From the NCBI RefSeq assembly GCF_033568475.1, contig NC_133123.1, positions 141,438,062-141,502,061 of the forward strand: 64,000 nt of DNA. The letters run 5' to 3'. The stretch is from Henckelia pumila. Lineage: Eukaryota > Streptophyta > Magnoliopsida > Lamiales > Gesneriaceae. The position numbers and the translations under genes were made by a program. This document shows positions 26,017-36,121 of the stretch, in pieces. The first letter of the stretch is position 1; each line of letters begins with the position of its first letter. The notes beneath the pieces are model-generated. The model saw only the letters and a list, made by a program, of their open reading frames with translations, searched no databases and was not told where the DNA came from.

Positions 26017-26445
26017 CAGTATGTTTGGATGCCTAAAAAATAGAATTTGGAATTAAATTTGGAAATTGAAATGGAATTGGATTTTAAAATCATGAAATTC
26101 AAATTCCATTTTAGTGTTTGAAAAAAAGTTAAAATACATATTGAAATTTAATAGCATAAATTTTAGGAAAGTTATATTTTGAAAAAAAAAATGTTAAGAA
26201 AATTTAAATTTATAACTAAAGTTTATAAATTTATTATTAGAAATAATTATTTTATTTTTATAAAGTCAAATCCCATGAAATCTCATGAAATCCGACCAAT
26301 TTTGTAAGAATTTCATTTAGTTAAATGAAATCCAATGAAATATCATCAAATACCAATCCTATTTTAGAATTTCAGTTTGCCAAAAAGTATTTGCAAATCC
26401 AAATTCCACTAAATCGCATCCAAATCCTGTGCATCAAACACAGTG
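26017..26445. repeat. MITE-like foldback element with TTTGGATGC-type ends
   Basis: About 429 bp. The left end is CAGTATGTTTGGATGC and the right end, in reverse complement, is CACTGTGTTTGATGC. Next to these, inverted GGAATTTGGAATT / AATTCCAAATT-like words fill the arms around an AT-rich centre. This is a common plant MITE design. A clear target-site duplication was not found, so the family (hAT or Harbinger) is open. Confidence 0.55.
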
Positions 26446-26829
26446 GTTAGTGTTTTAACTACTTTGAAACACAATTAGTGAAACCTTAATTAACTTTAAC
26501 TAAAATATTTTAAATCTTCAATTTTTTTAATAAAAAATTTCACTCTTATCTTTATCTATATTTTAAAAAAATCCAATCATATATTTTTCTCAAATAAATT
26601 TTTTTAGATAGTTCATTATTCCTAATAAACATATGAATTTTTTTTATTAATTTAAACATAACAAAAATTATCATCTTTAAATAAATATTTTACCACATTC
26701 AAAAATAATTCCTATATAATTACTCTACACTTTGTTAGGGCTCTCTACATATAAACCCACTTTTAAATCCGCCAGCCATAAATATCGTTGCGAAGCTTCC
26801 GGGAGCCACCTCAGACGTGGGTGAATTGG

Positions 26830-26835
26830 CACGTG
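26830..26835. promoter_or_regulatory. G-box / ABRE-like site upstream of the PP2C gene
   Basis: GGCACGTGCTCC contains a CACGTG core about 160 bases before the end of the inferred leader exon; a GACGTGGG word lies 20 bases earlier. Such pairs are typical of light- or ABA-responsive plant promoters. Motif-based inference only. Confidence 0.4.
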
Positions 26836-28190
26836 CTCCACGAGTCCCACCGTGCCAGTTCCCTGCAGATAACTGGTATCTGTGATTCTATCAAACCAAA
26901 TTTAAATCTTCGAACCTTCTAAGAATTCGGTGTATGCTGAAGTATTCTGTTGGGGGTATCTCATCGGTTCCAGTTCCTCGATATCAATAAAGGTGAGTTT
27001 TTTAGCATCTTTTGTTAGTCAATGATGATGAGCGAGCGTGGTGATTTGAGTCATTTTACGGCCTTTGGCGTTTCGTTTTTGTTAGTCAAATCTGTTTTGT
27101 CGTATGTATGTGTTTTTGGAGCTGGGGAAAGTGGGCATATGCTGAGATTGTGTTATGGTTAATGTTTGATTTGTATTTGGTTAATTTTCATGAGTGAATG
27201 GTTTTGTCAATGATTGATTGCTATGGGCACGAGGTAGAATTTAATCTCACCGGGTTTTCTTTTTCTCTCCTTTTCTCGGAAGGATTTGCTCTTTCCAACG
27301 TTCCACGAGACTTCGCCGATTCCATTCCTATGTCCCACTTTGCAAAAGAAAAAAAGATGCCAGCTTTTTTTTTTTTAATGTTATTTGTGTTTTCTACGTG
27401 CAAAAGGGAAGCTTTAAAACTTCGTAGAGGTGGAAGTTTGATCACGACGCCATACACTCCCTCCTTCGTAGTTTTATTACCTCATTAAGCACTATCATAA
27501 GTGCGTTTGGAATCGCATTGTTATTTTAATTAAGATATTTTTGGTTGGGAAGGTTGGGAAACCGCGGGAAAGTTTATCAGGTAATTTATTCATTTGTTAT
27601 ATGGCTCTAGGATTTTTTATGGGTCAAATGTTAGATTTGCTGGTTTGTTCCATTGACATTATTTACTAAGGCTGCTAGGTTACAATCTTTAGCATTTGTT
27701 TTCATATGTAGATTATTAACTTGTCGAGACATAATCAGGTAATTCGGTATTTTAATGAAAAGTATATAGATCAATAATTAATGGGTTCACAGATTCTTCC
27801 ACGAACCACATAATTTGTCATTTACTTCGCAATTCACATGATACAGAAGCACATATTCTGATAATTTTAAAAAATAAATCATTGAATATGTTCGGTAAAA
27901 GTTAAGTAGCTAAATATCTCTGTATTTAAGTTTACAGCTTGCAATTGGTACAATAACTATGCATCGAACCCTTCTAATTTGTGTTTTTGTCATCGTCTTA
28001 TTCACTATCCATTGTCTGTGTTTTAAGTTTCAGAAACCTTGGTTCTCATAACATAAATTGGAGAGGAAGGTGCTCCTCCTGACTGTTGTGGAATAGTTGA
28101 ACTCCTAGTAAGGAGATCATATTTCATTCATGTTCCTCGTGGCTCCTTCTGTGTAAAAAGGTGCTAGATTTAATTCAATCGAGTCAGGAA

Positions 28191-31171
28191 ATGCCATCTA
28201 ACTGTTTCTCAAACCTTCATGGTGCAATCAAGCATGAAGTTCAGAGAACAATCTCCAGGAATCATAGGGTAGTACAAGAACAAGAAAATGCGTTGATTGG
28301 CCGATGGAAATTGCGTTTTGTCTGCTCAGGGTTTCATCATGCACCATCAAGGAAATTCACTGACCAGCAGCCACTTGTGCATTCTGGCACTGTTGCCACC
28401 GCTCAAGCAAATTCTCATGTTACCAGTGGAAGAAAGAATCTTTCAGTTGTTGGAGCAGTTTCTCATGCAATTTCTATACCTTCTGTATCAAGTCCTTCAT
28501 TTCAAGTTTGTGGATATCACTTTCCGAATTTGTTTTCGGAGTCTAGTCCAGTCTTAAGCATAAATTTGCAAAAGGCACTTATGGCTACTTGTGGATATAG
28601 ATTCTCTCTTACCAACTGCTTAAGTTTGACTAGGCGTGCTGATCCTGGTGTGGCAGGACACCAGTTTTTTAGTTCTTACAGCAGAAGAAGCTTTCACAGC
28701 TGTAGCAAAGTAAGCATGAGTTCGAGAAATAAAGAGCAGCCAAGTAACTTGTTGCTCTATGGGTATTTTATAGACAATGTTTCAAGGAGAAAGAGCAGTG
28801 TCTATCCATTCCTGGGGTTTGGGTCGGTTGACTTCAAGGGTATCCATATATCATCATCTACTTGTTCCTTGGCTGGTACTGCTCATGATGTTTCTTTTGA
28901 CAACTCTACAAGGGAGGAACAACAATTGAGTTCTGCAGATTCATCAGAGCTGTATGTTCATTTCAGTTTGTTGAATTTATATTCACTTCTGACAATGAAG
29001 GGATTGAACATTCTGCTTTTTGGTTGCTTTAGTTTTAGTTTTGAAACAAAACCCCCCCCCCTCTCCGGCTATATGTTGTCTTTGCTTTAAAACTTTTGGG
29101 TGCATGTGTGCTGACGTTCTTTAATGTTTTAGAGGCTTGTCAGCATTTGTTTTTGATGTTCGAATTTGTCTGACGTTCTTCATCCCCGATCTCTGTAAAG
29201 AACTGTTCATAAACTCCCTTAAAGCTGGAAAACACTTAAGAGTATTAGCTATAGCTTGTTGCAAATCAACTAGTCCTGTGATCCCCCATTAAACCTCAGA
29301 ACAAGATCCACAATGTGGCACATGTTCCGCATCAAAAACTATCTGCAAGCCCACCAAAGAAGCTTTGTTCGTGGTTAAAATTATTGTGGTATTTCTTTTT
29401 GGATTTATATTCCTGGTTTGTTGCAGGAACATTTCAACTGACAGAAGGCTGAAACTAAATTCAGCATCTTGTTACCTGCCCCACCCTGACAAAGAAGAAA
29501 CCGGTGGAGAGGATGCTCATTTCATTTGTAGCGATGAACAAGCCATTGGTGTTGCTGATGGCGTTGGTGGATGGGCTGATCTTGGTGTTAATTCAGGGTT
29601 TTATGCTCGCGAGCTCATGTCTAATTCAGTTAATGCAATTCAAGACGAACCTCAGGGTTTTATTGATCCGACCAGAGTCCTAGAGAAAGCCTACACTTGC
29701 ACAAAAGCTAAAGGTTCATCAACTGCTTGTATAATTGCTCTCACAGACCAGGTAGCTTTTAATCAGCATATATATTTTTTTGTCATAAACATGATGAACA
29801 ACTGTAGTAGATCATCATACTTATATGCATGGCTTGATGGACTTTGACCTATACTCTATTTTGTGCAGGGTCTCCATGCCATTAATCTAGGGGATAGTGG
29901 GTTTTTGGTGATTAGAGATGGATGTACGGTTTTTAAATCCCCCGTTCAGCAACATGATTTCAACTTTACTTATCAATTGGAGTGTGGTAATGGTGGTGAT
30001 TTGCCTAGTTCTGGACAGGTTTGTTAGCCCCTTCTTTGTTTTTGCTTTCGATAGACTTGTCAATTAAGAATAACAATAATTTTGTGTTGTAATCCTTATT
30101 TTTTGAGGGTAATTTTTTCCAAGTGACTTATTCGCTCTGTAACGTAATTGAATTTGTCTGCTAAGTAATTGAATTTGTTTGCTAAGTGATTGGTAGAATT
30201 TAATTGTTTAGAGATCTGATTTAGGTTGTCTAATGTCTATCATTTCAGGTTGCATTGCAATTTCCTTAAATTCCAACACCGCTCAGTTGTGTTGCTAGAA
30301 TATTTTACTGATGATGCCTTACACTGTGCTTTAAACTTCAGTGTTAGAACTCTCCCCTTAGAATCACTCTTCTTTTGTTTACATCTGCTGCTGGCACATA
30401 AACATTATGGTCATGTCAGATCACAAAAATTTGTTTGGCCTTCAAAATTGAACCATTTTGCATGTACCTCGAACACTGCTATTGGACACTTGACCCTGAA
30501 TTGATCGAATTTTTCTGTGCCATGTAGGTATTTACCATCCCTATTGCTCCAGGAGATGTTATAATTGCTGGGACTGATGGGCTTTTTGACAATCTGTACA
30601 ACAGTGACATCACTGCTGTTGTGGTTCATGCTGTGAGAGCTGGTTTAGGACCTCAAGTGGCAGCACAGAAAATAGCAGCTTTGGCACGACAAAGGGCAGA
30701 GGACAAAAACCGGCAGACACCTTTCTCCACAGCTGCCCAAGATGCCGGATTCCGTTATTATGGTGGGAAGCTCGATGACATCACTGTAATTGTTTCTTAT
30801 ATCACCGGCCATCACAATGTATGGCCCCTGACTACCCCTCCTCTTCTCTCTGTTTTCTAGTTTCCTTTTTCTAAATTTAGATTTTGATTGTCTAGCATCT
30901 ACCCATTCCTTAAACCAAACTGAGTGAAAAACTAAAATGATAGAAACGTCTTGGTGATTGGAATGGACTGGATGTTTTTTGAATTATTATGTTCTTTTGT
31001 ATTGTTATTTGTTGGATTTATTTTCGAATCATTCTCAGAAAACCGGTTTGTTTATCTTCTTTTGTATTGTTATTTGTTGGATTTATTTTCGAATCACTCT
31101 CACAAAACCGGTTTGTCATGCTAGTGCTTTTTTGCATGCAGGGGAGCCTTTCAGCCAAAAGCTCTAAATAG
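28191..31171 (+). CDS. Protein phosphatase 2C family protein (PP2C55-like)
   Basis: Metal-dependent Ser/Thr phosphatase. Exons 28191-28951, 29427-29751, 29869-30018, 30528-30818 and 31142-31171 give 518 aa. The first exon codes a long, Ser-rich N-terminal region of about 250 residues ([17 protein letters not shown] start) typical of the PP2C55-like group and possibly a plastid or mitochondrial targeting region. The phosphatase domain follows, with [11 protein letters not shown], the metal-binding [43 protein letters not shown] and [13 protein letters not shown], so the metal-binding Asp residues are present. The last exon codes only nine residues plus stop and is joined after HHN; if its intron is retained, the protein ends at 30860 with 13 other residues. 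The start ATG is the first in the exon and gives the usual MPSN start of this group. Confidence 0.9.
30992..31121. repeat. Two tandem 65-bp copies next to the last PP2C acceptor site
   Basis: The unit 30992-31056 is repeated at 31057-31121 with only a few mismatches, so the duplication is recent. The copies lie in the last intron and end about 20 bases before the acceptor at 31140-31141, so they may change the polypyrimidine and branch-point context of the terminal mini-exon. Confidence 0.88.
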
Positions 31172-31883
31172 ACAAGCAATGAGTATTCCATCATCATCTT
31201 CCACAAGTCAAATTCCATCAAGTCTTTCGGGACGACACTGATGTGCGTGCTTTTCTGAACAAGTTGATGTTTTATGGCGCATGCAAAACTTCGTCTCTCT
31301 TGTATATTTATATATATACTTCCTTAGAAGATTCCCTACTCTCTCAGGTTTTTAAGACTGATGTGTGCTCAAATATTCTTAAAATGGTCTTTTTTTGGTT
31401 GAGATCGTGCTCAATAGATTTCAAAGCTGGGAGCCATATCTTGAGTTTTCGTTCTTTTTAGCCTTTGCGTGGATATTTAACTATTTATTCATTTTCTATG
31501 TCATAATTATTTATTCTTGAACTTGTTGATATCTTACAAAATTCCTTTTTCTTTGTTATGACACACTGTTATCTTATCGAAACTTATCTTGAGTACTTGT
31601 AGTCAGAATCGGCGTATTTTTAGTCAACCTTATACGTAGTTTGTGATTTGTGAACTGCCTTTGTGTAACTAAAAGTTAGTCACGTTAAACGCTAGGCCAA
31701 ACATCTAATTTTGATTGGTGTGTCACGTCGGATACTGTCGATAATTGCTACTCCCAACACATGTTAGTTGTATAAATTTATAATAGCAGATAAATTAATG
31801 TGGAATTTAGATAGTAGATACCAAATATTAATTGCTAAAGACCTAGCATTGTTATTTTTTGTGTTCCCTAGATATGATAATGT
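31172..31883. other. Spacer between convergent PP2C and ubiquitin-like genes
   Basis: Holds the 3' untranslated regions of two genes that point at each other. No other gene or repeat seen. Confidence 0.55.
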
Positions 31884-32306
31884 TCATTCATCTTTCTGAT
31901 CCGGAGGATCATTGGTGGGTAAAGATGGCGGAGAATTCATTGAGGTCGGAGAATCCTTTAAGTATATTACTGGGTCGGTTTCGCTTGAAGATTCTCCTGA
32001 GGTATCCATAGAGAGCGAAGACTCATCGGGGAAAGGATCTTGTATGGGTGGAGAATTTGTCGAGTCATCAGGAAGGGGTTCAAAGAAAATATAGATGTGG
32101 GAACCGTCTTGAACCCCATATTCTTTGAGAGAAATGTCGTCTTCATTCATCATATCACGTTGTTCAGCATTGAGCATTAGAATGAGTCGATCCATGGGAA
32201 GGTTTTCTTGATCTGCAATCTTGTTTTTTAGGTCCCTTACCGTAGCTTCTTCTTCGACTTCTGCATAGAACAGGCCTCCAGTGAATATCTCTGCCACCAC
32301 CTTCAT
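31884..32306 (-). CDS. Small intronless ubiquitin-like domain protein with acidic tail
   Basis: 140 aa, single exon. Residues 1 to about 75 read as a ubiquitin fold: the MKVVAEIFTGGLFYAEVEEE strand pair, the ATVRDLKNKIADQENLP helix, RLILMLNAEQRDM, and DISLKEYGVQDGSHIYIFF at the end of the fold, matching ubiquitin's strand-helix-strand order and its hydrophobic positions. The remaining 65 residues are a disordered, acidic Ser/Pro/Asp-rich tail with repeated DSPP-like words. No C-terminal Gly-Gly, so it is not expected to be conjugated; it may act as an adaptor through its ubiquitin-like domain. The first ATG in frame is at 32306. No specific family name recognised. Confidence 0.72.
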   Translation of the reverse strand: MKVVAEIFTGGLFYAEVEEEATVRDLKNKIADQENLPMDRLILMLNAEQRDMMNEDDISLKEYGVQDGSHIYIFFEPLPDDSTNSPPIQDPFPDESSLSMDTSGESSSETDPVIYLKDSPTSMNSPPSLPTNDPPDQKDE

Positions 32307-32689
32307 TTCAAGAAAAAAGAATCCCAACTTTGAGTTTTGAGTTTCATTTTAGATGAGTTTGTATGGGATTTTAAAGAATTTGCTCATGCAAATTGGAATT
32401 GTGTGTTCATATTGACTGCATTCTCGTGGGTTAGTTCTTCAGCATGCTGTGTAGATGAATAAATAATAATTGGTGCTAGGGACTTCGATTCATGCCAACC
32501 TCATTCTGACATGAAAATTGGAAATAGACTTGAGTTATTATATAAATTTTAGTTATAATTTCTTTTCAAAATACGATCAGCTATATATTATACTAAACAA
32601 TTTAATGTGTACAAATCTTTTATAAATACTTTATATACTTTAAATAGTTCGATTTGATATATATATCTATAATAAAATTAGAGTAGGTT

Positions 32690-32830
32690 TTTTGTGAGAC
32701 GATTTCATGATCTTTATTTTTGAAACTTTTGTCATAAAAATTAATATTTTTTCACGAGTGACTCAAATAGGAGAATTGTTTCGCAAAATTAACTCGTGAG
32801 ATAGTAGAATTTTTATTGAAAAGTAATAAT
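32690..32830. repeat. Decayed GTGAGAC/CTCAC-type dispersed repeat, copy 3
   Basis: Left end TTTGTGAGACGATTTCATGA and right end with TTTCGCAAAATTAACTCGTG form imperfect inverted ends around an AT-rich core with a CACGAGTGACTCAAATA word. The best preserved of four similar segments in the window. Resembles a repeat I associate with Lamiales genomes; this recollection is not proof. Confidence 0.45.
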
Positions 32831-32870
32831 TTCAGATTGAGCTATTAACCCGTGAGGATTGTAAAATTTG

Positions 32871-33135
32871 GGGCTAATTGCATCCACACCCGCTGTGAAA
32901 AGTCTAAAAGGCATAAAACCCCTTGTGTAAAATTAATAGCATGTTAGACCCTATGTTTTAAAAAAATTAGCATAAAAACCCCTTTGAGAGGGTATAAATG
33001 TGCCCAAGTTTGTATAACATAGGGGTGAAATGTGCTACATTTTAAAAAACTGAGGGATGCATTAGCCTATTAATATTTTTTAAGGAGTTTTATGCCTTTT
33101 ATACTTTTCACAGGGGGTGTGGATGCAATTAGCCC
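32871..33135. mobile_element. Foldback MITE (Mutator-like) with 10-bp target duplication
   Basis: A 265-bp element starting GGGCTAATTGCATCCACACC and ending in the inverse of that. The two arms match over about 60 bases (left GCTGTGAAAAGTCTAAAAGG, right the same in reverse complement with few changes). The direct repeat GTAAAATTTG flanks it exactly (32861-32870 and 33136-33145). Long terminal inverted repeats with a 9-11 bp target duplication point to a Mutator-like non-autonomous element. No coding capacity. Confidence 0.85.
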
Positions 33136-33214
33136 GTAAAATTTGTGCGTAAAATAATATTGTTCAGTTTGAATCAGAATTCAGAGCTCAATCTTATGCG
33201 TGGACCGTTTTAAG

Positions 33215-33822
33215 GGTAAAGTATCATTCAGTACCTAAACCCAAACAAATATACATGTTCAGTCCCCGTCAGAAAAATGTTTGTTTAAACTCCCTGAGCC
33301 CACATTTTTTTCTCGGATGAAAATCAGTACAAAACATTAAAAATAAGGTACGAATACATGATATTCCAGTACAAAACATTGAAAATCTGGTATAAATGTA
33401 TGATTTTTGAGTACTCAAATATATAGATAAATATTGACATTAATGACAAATTGTATGTTTTGATGAAAATGGGTACAAAATATCAGAAATAGGGCACTAA
33501 TATATGTTTTTTGAGTACGAAATGTGTTAGATCTGGTACAAATATATGATTTTTGAATACTAAAAATATTAATATTAATGACATATTTTTCTTATTAATA
33601 AAAATGTTCATGTTAATTTTATACTCAAAATCTTAGTTTTTATACCAGATTTTTAATGTTTTGTACTGGAATATCATATATTCGTACTTTATTTTCAATG
33701 TTTTGTACTCATTTTCATCCGAGAAAAAAATGTGGGCCAAGGAAGTTCAAACAAATATTTTTCTGATAGGGGACTGAACATGCATATGTGTTTGGGTTTA
33801 AATACTTAATGCGAATTTATCC
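33215..33822. mobile_element. Long-armed foldback MITE (Mutator-like) with 10-bp target duplication
   Basis: A 608-bp element with inverted arms of about 140 bases, each running from a GGTAAA/GGATAA end through CCCAAACA, TGTTCAGTCCCC, CCCACATTTTTTTCTCGGAT and GAAAAT.AGTACAAAACATT. The 10-bp direct repeat CCGTTTTAAG flanks it (33205-33214 and 33823-33832). The middle contains several GTACAAAA/GGTACAAATATATGA-like subrepeats. No transposase frame. The arms and duplication size fit a Mutator-like element. Confidence 0.85.
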
Positions 33823-33949
33823 CCGTTTTAAGCGAGATTTTGTATTATAATTTTTGGGAAGTACTTGTCATTTGTCAATTCATTCACACCGGTAATCGTA
33901 AATTTATTGGCCAATAATAAAAATAATAATAATATAATAGCCAAAATAA

Positions 33950-33956
33950 ACGTGTC
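33950..33956 (+). promoter_or_regulatory. ABRE-type word (ACGTGTC) upstream of the lectin gene
   Basis: ACGTGTC about 490 bases before the lectin start codon; a second ACGTGT word is near 34230. EUL lectins of this type are known to respond to ABA and osmotic stress, so an ABA element would fit. Motif-based inference. Confidence 0.35.
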
Positions 33957-34439
33957 GAGATCCGTTATCATTAATAAAAAACAGATCCTTCGAGTAGCTC
34001 TGTAGCTGTACTGGTGTATTGGGTGAATATATAATATATATTTTACTTCACCTAAATAATCTCATTGTAGAAGTTAATATTTTGTTCCCGATTCAGCTTA
34101 GATTATAAATATGAATATTTTTATTTCACGAACACGACGAAAAAAAACTTAAATTGGTGTTTTCGCAAGAACAAATGGAGAAAATACAGACAGGAAGGTA
34201 AAAGAGGCGTGAAGTAAGGAAACACAATACGTGTTTATCTAACCATTTTTTTTTTTATTTTTTGGAATTTAACAAATGACTACAATTACTTGTGAACGAG
34301 GGGTAAGAAAATTACAAGTCAACGGCTAAGTTTTGGTGCGATTAATCGAATCACTTAACCGCTAAGTTAAACGCATGAAACCAACTTCTCCATTTCTTAT
34401 AAATTTCTAGAAGCCTTCAACCACCAGTACATACAGCAC

Positions 34440-36121
34440 ATGGCGTACCCCTACGGCAGCGGCCACCACCACTCCCACCACCACCACCACCACCACCATG
34501 GTCGAGACAGCAGAGAAATAGAAGATTACCCACCTCCGCCTCCGCCTCCCTTTTACGATGGATTTGCGCCCCCGCCTCCGCCGCAAGTCTATCACACCTC
34601 CCATCCGGACCCATATCCTCCTCCGCCTGCACCCGCCTTCGGCAACTACTCTCCCCCGCCCCCACCCCAACAGGCGGGAGAACAGCACCACCGCCACCTT
34701 CCTCATTTACCCCACTTTCCGTCGATTGTGCACCACCGTTCCCACCACAAGGATGAAGAAGACTCTGTCAGATCCTCCGTTCGGATGTATTGCAAGGCGG
34801 ATAGTAATTACTCCTTGAGTATTCGGAATGGTAAAGTTATTCTTGCCCGCCACGATCCATTAGACCCGCTTCAGGTTACTCATTTTTTTCCCCTTGAAAA
34901 CTTATTCCTTTCGTAGAAAAGTATGATCTTTGAGTTCCCTGTTCCTCGTATGACTTCTGGAGAATTTGGTGATTTCAGCACTGGATCAAAGATGAGAGGC
35001 GCAGCACTAGAGTGAAAGATGAACAGGGATTTCCTAGCTTTGCTTTGATTAACAAAGCCACAGGACAAGCTATGAAACACTCGATAGGCGCCACTTATCC
35101 AGTATGTTTATTCTGTATATTTGCTTAATTTTTTTCTTAAAGTTTTACTCTTCGAGCTTACTGGTGGTGAAATTGTTTGATCCACACCCATATTTCGAGA
35201 TATTCGAGTAAGTTGTGTGATTATGACTGTTAGATGTTTTCATGTTTGAATGAATTTTTCTTATTCGGTGGCTATGACTACATTAAGCCAGTGTGTGTTT
35301 GGGATAGCTTATAGAAAGCACCAATGAAAAAATTCTGTGAAGGAAAAGCGGAGAAGAGCTTCTAGTCAAAACTATAGTTTTTAAGGAATGTTTGAGATTC
35401 AAGATGATAACTATTGATTCCCTGGCCAAAAGGGATACTGAATTCAGTTTAATTAATGACACCAACTCGGTAGAGCTCTTTCTCGACTAGTTTCGCTGCT
35501 TCGTCGTCTCTCAATGAGAACATTAATTAGGTCACAAGATGAAAGTTGAAATTGATCACAAAAGATTAGTCTTCTACGTTAATCAGAAAAAGTATGTGTT
35601 GAAATCCACTGGCAAGATGACAAGAGGTGACGTTGTTCACCTTTGTCTCAAAATAGTAGCTCACAGATATAGACTTGTAACCATTATGCAAAGAGAGATT
35701 ACATTTATTTTTCATGCATCCAATGTGGGGATGTGTGTAATATCATCATTTAACCGTTGCAAATTAACCTTTGACAGGTCCAGTTAATCCCTTACAATCC
35801 TGATGTTCTTGATGAATCCATTTTGTGGACCGAGAGCAAGGACTTGGGTGATAGCTACCGAGCCATAAGGATGGTTAATAACATTCGTCTCAATGTTGAT
35901 GCTTTCCATGGAGACAAAAACCATGGCGGGGTCCATGACGGCTCCACGATTGTTCTTTGGGAATGGAAAAAAGGCGATAACCAGCGCTGGAAGATCGTTC
36001 CTCACTGTAAGTATCAAGAGATCTTACAAGGTTCACTTGGCAGAACCGTTGGTTAACTTTTCTTTGCCAATGTTTTAAATTTTTGTGATGGTTTCCTATT
36101 TCTTCTCTGTTCTTTGCAGGA
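34440..36121 (+). CDS. Euonymus-type lectin (EULS3-like, ricin-B-like fold)
   Basis: Nucleocytoplasmic carbohydrate-binding protein of the EUL family, one-domain S3 type. Exons 34440-34874, 34979-35101, 35778-36006 and 36120-36121 give 262 aa. Residues 1 to about 105 are a low-complexity lead: His runs (HHHSHHHHHHHH near residue 10) and Pro runs (YPPPPPPP and similar), typical of this type. The EUL domain follows: VRMYCKADSNYSLSIRNG, HWIKDERRSTRVKDEQG, FALINKATGQAMKHSIG, QLIPYNPDVLDESILWTES, RMVNNIRLNVDAFHGD and TIVLWEWKKGDNQRWKIVPH. The stop is unusual: T ends exon 3 and GA begins exon 4, so the TGA forms only after splicing. Reading on through the intron would replace it with about 16 other residues. 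A TATA-like TATAAAT at 34398 sits very close to the start. Confidence 0.88.

Larger units (their letters stand above)
24297..28190. other. Repeat-bearing spacer and 5' leader region of the PP2C gene
   Basis: No coding gene seen. Contents: the P450 3' region; two decayed copies of a GTGAGAC-type repeat (about 24995-25115 and 25830-25985); a MITE-like element (26017-26445); then the PP2C promoter with a G-box (26830) and a probable non-coding first exon ending at a strong AAG|GTGAGT donor at 26992. The leader intron would run from 26993 to an acceptor such as the one ending at 28033 (TTTCAG). Leader structure is inferred. Confidence 0.55.
32307..34439. other. Repeat-rich spacer between ubiquitin-like and lectin genes
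   Basis: Apart from promoter sequence at both ends (the genes point away from each other), this stretch is largely repeats: a decayed GTGAGAC-type copy (about 32690-32830) and two foldback elements with 10-bp target duplications (32871-33135 and 33215-33822). An ABRE-type word lies at 33950. Confidence 0.6.

Noticed and set aside
34407-34706. Arg/Val-rich frames on the minus strand opposite the lectin's first exon
   Set aside because: They are the mirror of the His/Pro-coding repeats of the lectin; composition is explained by that low-complexity sequence.
36007-36056. Lectin ending inside the intron (HCKYQEILQ...) as the main form
   Set aside because: A consensus donor (T|GTAAGT) and a good acceptor (TTTGCAG) bound the intron and the spliced form ends right after KIVPH; kept only as an alternative.
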